Of a stretch of 18,312 bases of DNA, positions 14,102 to 18,312 are shown piece by piece. The translations under genes and the position numbers were made by a program. The stretch comes from Saprospiraceae bacterium (GTDB lineage Bacteria > Bacteroidota > Bacteroidia > Bacteroidales > JAIPBB01), in contig JAIPBB010000078.1 in assembly GCA_021739805.1 (NCBI GenBank), positions 1 through 18,312 on the forward strand. Direction: 5' to 3'. Position 1 is the first letter of the stretch. Every line of letters begins with the position of its first letter. The notes under the pieces are model-generated. The model ran no database searches. It saw nothing but the letters and a program-made list of their open reading frames with translations, and was not told the origin of the DNA.

Positions 14102-14132
14102 TTTGGAATATCGAAAATATGTTATAGATTTG
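14102..14132 (+). promoter_or_regulatory. Consensus Bacteroidota promoter for the MAM/beta-helix gene
   Basis: TTTG (14102-14105), exactly 19 bp, then TAGATTTG (14125-14132). Both boxes match the Bacteroidota consensus fully, the best promoter in the window. The expected transcription start (about 14137-14142) lies at or past the upstream ATG at 14137, so translation should begin at ATG 14176, where GGAG (14170-14173) gives an unusually good ribosome site. Confidence 0.65.
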
Positions 14133-14175
14133 GATAATGAATTTATTCGGGTTTATTTCATTAAAATTTGGAGCT

Positions 14176-17100
14176 ATGAAAAAGCTATTTTTATTAATAA
14201 TTTTTGTTTTTTTCTTTTTTCAATTAAATTCCCAAACAATATCAACTTTTCCACATTTGGAGACATTTTCATCTTTCACAACATCGGGTAGTAATCCAAT
14301 ATTAACTACTGATGGGAATTGGTGGTTTAGTTCAACATCAATTGAGCCTATGTGGGAACTTGAAGCTCCTACAACTGGTGTTGATTTAAACACATCTTTT
14401 ACTGGACCAATATGGGATCATACAACTATAGGTGTTGCAGGTGGTAGATATGTTTTTCTTGAAACTGATAATGGCTCTTTAGGATCGTTTTCTTACTTAA
14501 CAAGTCCAAATTTAAACTATAGTCCAAATCAGATATTGAAATTAAGTTTCTGGTATCATATGTATGGTTCAGCAATAGGTTCGTTAGAAGTTGAGCAGTA
14601 TGTTAATGGAGGTTGGATGTCAACCGGATGGCATAAGACAGGACAACAGCACACTACAGGTGTAGCAGCATGGACAGAAGCTCAAATAGTATTGAATAGT
14701 GCAGCTACTAAAATAAGATTTAAAGGAGCTAGAGGAAATAGTTATACAGGAGATATAGCAATTGATGATATTTATTTCAGTATTGTTACAACAAATAATT
14801 CTGGTATCTCAAATATAAATGCACCAGGCGGAATAATTACACCCGGGTCTTATAATATAAATATAAATATAAAAAACTTTGGAACTGATACATTATCATC
14901 TGCAACGATAAAGTACTCTGTTAATGGTGGTACAATCTATTCTTATTCATGGTCTGGTAGTATTGATTCTGGTGCAACTCTTTCAAATATTACAATAGGA
15001 AATCACACTTTTATAGCTGGTCAATCAGATTTATTAGTATGGACAGAAAGCCCTAATGGAGTTACAGATCAAGATATGGATAATGATACAGCTTATTTGT
15101 CAGTTTATGCTTGTAATTCACTTTCGGGAGTTTATCTAATTGGTAAAACAAATAGTGATTTTCCAACTATTAACGATGCTATTAGTGCCATACAATCATG
15201 TAATATTAGCGGAAGTGTTACATTCAATATTAGCCCTGATGTATATAATGAGAACATATTATTACAACCAATAAGTGGACTATCTTCAACAAAAACAGTT
15301 ACATTTCAATCATTAACAGGAAATCCAAACGATGTTATTATAAAACACAGTTCAGTAAATTCTTCTAGTAATTACGTTGTTAAATTAAATGGGGCTGATT
15401 ATTTTAAATTTAAGAATTTAACATTACAATCTCTAAATCCAAATTATGGAATAGTTGTAGAAATCAAGGCAGATGCCAACAATAATGAGTTTTCGGGTAA
15501 TAGATTAATTGGGGTTTCAACAACAAAAACTAACGAAGTCATGGCTGTTATTATTTCCGATAATTCTATTGATAATTATAATGTTATACAAAATAATGAA
15601 ATCAAAAATGGTTCTTATGGAGTATGTTTCAAAGGAGCATCATCCACAGTTTTGGAACAAGGATTGATTATAAGTAATAATACAATTACCAACTTTGTAA
15701 AATATGGTATTTTTATTCAATATAGTAACTCTATAAATATCACTTCCAACCTGATTAAATCCAATATAGCTAATGATAAATATGGAATTTATATTGAGAA
15801 TGGTGATAATGCCCAAAATATTAGTTCTAATAATATTCAACTTGAAGGAAGCGGCTGGTTGTATGGAATTTATCTTAAGAATTGCGATGGTACGACCGCA
15901 AATCCAGGAAAAGTATTTAACAATTTCGTAACTTTATATGATGCCACATCTTCTTTAGAAGGTATCACAAGTTTTACTTGTAATTATCAAAATTACTATT
16001 TCAACTCAGTTCATGTATCAACTACTGGTAGTAATGGTTATTGTTTTATTCATGGTGGAGGAAATGTTAATATTGTAAACAATATTCTATCAAATACAGG
16101 TAAAGGATATACTTTCTACATAAGTGGTAATTTTACTGTTTCAACTGTAGATTATAATAATTTGTATTGCACAGATTCAATTCTAGCCTATTGGGGAGGA
16201 AATAGAGCTACACTAAATGATTTGAAATTATTTAGTGGTAAAAATATGCATTCTAAATCAGTTAATCCACATTTTGTTTCATCTTCCGATCTTCATATTA
16301 ATAATCAGTTATTAAATGGAATGGGAACAACAATAGCAGGAATTACAACTGATATTGATGGAGATACAAGAAGTAGTCCACCAGATATTGGAGCAGATGA
16401 GTTTTATCCACTTTCAAGTGATGCAGGAATTTCGGATTATCTAGGTCCTTTTGGATCTTGTCCGGGATACCCTGATAGTGTTACGGTTAAACTTAAAAAC
16501 TATGGTTATGCCAATTTAACAAATGTTACTGTAAATTGGAAAGTAAACGGAGTATTAAAAACCCCTTTCAATTGGACTGGAATACTGCCTGCCTATTCTG
16601 ACACAGATATCACAATTGGGACTCATACCTTCTTAAGCAATTCAAATAGTAATATGGTTTTTTGGACAACAAATCCAAATTCAGTCACGGACTTAAATAA
16701 TACTAACGACACTTTAAATTCAATTAATATTCCGATGGCAATGGCTCCTGGCACATATATAATTGGTTCTGGTCCTTCTGCCGATTTTTCTAGTTTCAAC
16801 GAAGCAATTACTGCCATGTATTCATATGGTATTTGTGGTTCGATAACATTTAATGTAGAATCCGGTACTTATACCGAGCAAGTATATTTAAATGAATTGT
16901 TTGGTTTGGATTCTGGAAGGACAGTAACATTCAAATCATTAACAGGAAATCCTAATGATGTTGTATTGATGTATGATGCCACATATTTACCTAATAATTG
17001 CGTTATTAATTTTGATGGTGCAGATTACTTTCAATTTAAGAACATGACTATCAAAGCGACAAGTAATATTTCTTCAAAGGTTATATTTTTGACTAATAAT

Positions 17101-18117
17101 GCTTGTTATAATGAAATTTCTAATAATATTATTATAAATAATTCAAATCAACCGAATATTCATGTTATTGGTAGTTTAAGTAATAACAACAAGATATTAA
17201 ATAATGAAATTCTTAATGGAACTTATGGTATTCATATTGAATCTAGTAATACAATTTCGGCAGAAGGAAATACAATCCTAGGTAATAATATTTCTAATTT
17301 CACTACATGTGGGATTAAGGTAACATATAATAATTCATTAACGATTGATTCAAATACCATATCTTTAAACCAACAAGTTTATAATAGTGAAGGAATAGTT
17401 CTCAATAACTGTGACAGTGGATTATTTGTTGTAAGGAATCGGATAAATTCCAGTGTTATCCCAATAAGTAGCGGCATAGTTTTAGAGTTTTGTGATGGAA
17501 CATCTTCATCACCTAGTTTTGTTGCTAATAATTTTATTTCTCAATCATATAGTGCAAGCAATAAGTTTTATGGAATAGAACTTCACAGTTCAAACCACAT
17601 AAACATTTATTATAATTCTGTAAACATCACTGCAGGTTCTTATAATTCAACAGCAATTTATCAATATAACGGTAGTAATCTAAATATAGTTAATAATAAC
17701 TTTGTAAATGTTGGTGGCGGTTATGCAATATGGTCAAATCAGCCTTCTTCAATTAGCAATTTAGATTACAATAATTATTATGTATCCGGCAATTATATAG
17801 CATATTGGGGATACCATACATATTATGCAACATTAGCAAGTTTTAAAACTGCCAGCAATAAAGATTTCAATTCAATTTCAGTGAATCCAATGTTTCCATC
17901 ATTGCAAAATCTTCATTTAAATTCATCATCATTAAACGGAGCGGGTACTCCATTATCAGGAATTTATGATGATATTGATGGAGATACGAGAAGTAGCACT
18001 GCACCTGATATTGGTGCAGATGAATACGATATTGTTTTTAATGATGCAGGAATATCTGCATTGATACATCCAAATGTTGCTTGTTTGGGTGTAAATAATA
18101 TTATAGTAAAATTATAA
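14176..18117 (+). CDS. Giant exported MAM / CARDB / beta-helix modular protein, interrupted by an in-frame stop
   Basis: Starting at ATG 14176, the product has a signal peptide (MKKLFLL to LNSQ, about 20 residues), so the longer 14137 start is rejected. Next is a MAM domain (about 14255-14790), marked by FWYHMYGSAIGSLEV and GDIAIDDIYF. Then come two tandem modules of about 540 residues. Each has a CARDB-like Ig domain (14797-15114; 16419-16737) and a right-handed parallel beta-helix of NosD/pectate-lyase type. The helices are Asn- and Ser-rich, with NNxI rungs, and end at DIDGDTRSS and DIGADE. A third CARDB-like domain begins at about 18034. The frame stops at TAA 18115-18117, but the same frame resumes the domain at once. 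No catalytic residues are evident; a surface adhesin or glycan-binding role is inferred. A T9SS tail would be expected beyond the window. Confidence 0.85.
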   Translation: MKKLFLLIIFVFFFFQLNSQTISTFPHLETFSSFTTSGSNPILTTDGNWWFSSTSIEPMWELEAPTTGVDLNTSFTGPIWDHTTIGVAGGRYVFLETDNGSLGSFSYLTSPNLNYSPNQILKLSFWYHMYGSAIGSLEVEQYVNGGWMSTGWHKTGQQHTTGVAAWTEAQIVLNSAATKIRFKGARGNSYTGDIAIDDIYFSIVTTNNSGISNINAPGGIITPGSYNININIKNFGTDTLSSATIKYSVNGGTIYSYSWSGSIDSGATLSNITIGNHTFIAGQSDLLVWTESPNGVTDQDMDNDTAYLSVYACNSLSGVYLIGKTNSDFPTINDAISAIQSCNISGSVTFNISPDVYNENILLQPISGLSSTKTVTFQSLTGNPNDVIIKHSSVNSSSNYVVKLNGADYFKFKNLTLQSLNPNYGIVVEIKADANNNEFSGNRLIGVSTTKTNEVMAVIISDNSIDNYNVIQNNEIKNGSYGVCFKGASSTVLEQGLIISNNTITNFVKYGIFIQYSNSINITSNLIKSNIANDKYGIYIENGDNAQNISSNNIQLEGSGWLYGIYLKNCDGTTANPGKVFNNFVTLYDATSSLEGITSFTCNYQNYYFNSVHVSTTGSNGYCFIHGGGNVNIVNNILSNTGKGYTFYISGNFTVSTVDYNNLYCTDSILAYWGGNRATLNDLKLFSGKNMHSKSVNPHFVSSSDLHINNQLLNGMGTTIAGITTDIDGDTRSSPPDIGADEFYPLSSDAGISDYLGPFGSCPGYPDSVTVKLKNYGYANLTNVTVNWKVNGVLKTPFNWTGILPAYSDTDITIGTHTFLSNSNSNMVFWTTNPNSVTDLNNTNDTLNSINIPMAMAPGTYIIGSGPSADFSSFNEAITAMYSYGICGSITFNVESGTYTEQVYLNELFGLDSGRTVTFKSLTGNPNDVVLMYDATYLPNNCVINFDGADYFQFKNMTIKATSNISSKVIFLTNNACYNEISNNIIINNSNQPNIHVIGSLSNNNKILNNEILNGTYGIHIESSNTISAEGNTILGNNISNFTTCGIKVTYNNSLTIDSNTISLNQQVYNSEGIVLNNCDSGLFVVRNRINSSVIPISSGIVLEFCDGTSSSPSFVANNFISQSYSASNKFYGIELHSSNHINIYYNSVNITAGSYNSTAIYQYNGSNLNIVNNNFVNVGGGYAIWSNQPSSISNLDYNNYYVSGNYIAYWGYHTYYATLASFKTASNKDFNSISVNPMFPSLQNLHLNSSSLNGAGTPLSGIYDDIDGDTRSSTAPDIGADEYDIVFNDAGISALIHPNVACLGVNNIIVKL
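14797..18030 (+). repeat. Tandem coding duplication, two modules of about 1.62 kb
   Basis: Module 1 (14797-16410) and module 2 (16419-18030) are homologous along their length. Matching landmarks are TVTFQSLTGNPNDV and TVTFKSLTGNPNDV, GADYFKFKNLTL and GADYFQFKNMTI, and the DIDGDTRSS ends at 16352 and 17973 (1621 bp apart). A third module starts at about 18034. Divergence at DNA level is substantial, so the duplication is not recent. Confidence 0.85.
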
Positions 18118-18312
18118 AACTATGGTCCTGATACATTATTTAACGCTGCAATACATTGGTCAGTAAATGATACTATACAACAAGTTTTCAACTGGACAGG
18201 GTCATTAGCTTCATTGGAAGAACATACTGTTAACATTGGTACTTACACATTTAACAATGGAGTTCAATATATTATCAAAGTATGGAGTGTTTCTCCTAAT
18301 AATATTTCTGAT
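18118..18312 (+). pseudogene. In-frame continuation of the modular protein after the TAA
   Basis: All 65 codons from 18118 to the window edge are open in the frame of the preceding gene. They encode the rest of the third CARDB-like domain (NYGPDTLFNAAIHWSVN, FNWTGSL, TVNIGTYTF), parallel to NYGYANLTNVTVNWKVN, FNWTGIL and ITIGTHTF in the second. There is no frameshift. Either the gene is a recent nonsense pseudogene, the stop is read through, or the base at 18115 is a sequencing error. Confidence 0.75.

Noticed and set aside
14137..14175. Upstream start at 14137 for the modular protein
   Set aside because: It lies at the predicted transcription start and would put 13 extra residues in front of a good signal peptide; ATG 14176 has a GGAG ribosome site.
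18115..18117. TAA recoded as a sense codon
   Set aside because: TAA is the normal stop of the complete genes in this window, including mntP, hldD, the RRM gene, both proteases and ddl.

Overview
The window comes from an AT-rich, Gram-negative member of the Bacteroidota. Several signs agree. Three secreted proteins end in type IX secretion (T9SS) type A C-terminal domains. Upstream regions carry Bacteroidota-type promoters (TTTG-N19-21-TAnnTTTG) and few Shine-Dalgarno sequences. An LPS heptose enzyme (HldD) is present, and an RluA-family pseudouridine synthase, a PASTA protein and Ddl lie close together. Every complete gene checked ends in TAA. No species can be named from sequence alone.

Layout. 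1-133: the 3' end of a group II intron (domains V and VI), cut by the window edge. 260-1272 (+): MntP manganese exporter, then a single-RRM RNA-binding protein with its own promoter and a terminator. 1501-2466 (-): HldD, divergent from 2601-5861 (+), which holds two secreted T9SS proteases, a subtilisin (S8) and a pappalysin-type metalloprotease (M43). 5912-8060 (-): a TerB-like cytoplasmic protein and an OmpA-family outer-membrane protein. 8541-12680 (-): RluA/RluD-family pseudouridine synthase, a T9SS-exported protein of unknown function, and a membrane-anchored three-PASTA protein that overlaps the exported gene by 4 bp. 13088-14065 (+): Ddl. 14176 to the right edge (+): a very large exported protein built from a MAM domain and tandem [CARDB-like + beta-helix] modules of about 1.6 kb. 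Its frame is broken at 18115-18117 by one TAA standing where the two earlier modules have AAA.

The genes fit an envelope and secretion theme: LPS core sugar, peptidoglycan precursor (Ddl), PASTA protein, OmpA peptidoglycan anchor, and T9SS cargo (two proteases, one unknown protein, probably the modular protein). The cytoplasmic genes (RRM, TerB-like, pseudouridine synthase, MntP) are housekeeping or stress related.

The intergenic DNA is unusual. Almost every longer gap holds degenerate tandem repeats with a 7-bp period and a different word in each gap. One gap instead holds a 264-bp, 8-bp-period minisatellite. There are also two related elements with inverted CAAATAT-type arms, and a palindrome-like repeat of the type CACT/CCCT-GAGCGAAGYCGA-AGTG/AGGG that occurs in tandem and, once, nested in a copy of itself. 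These repeats and the nonsense codon in the modular surface protein are the most notable items. I did not recognise a complete new defence or mobile system.
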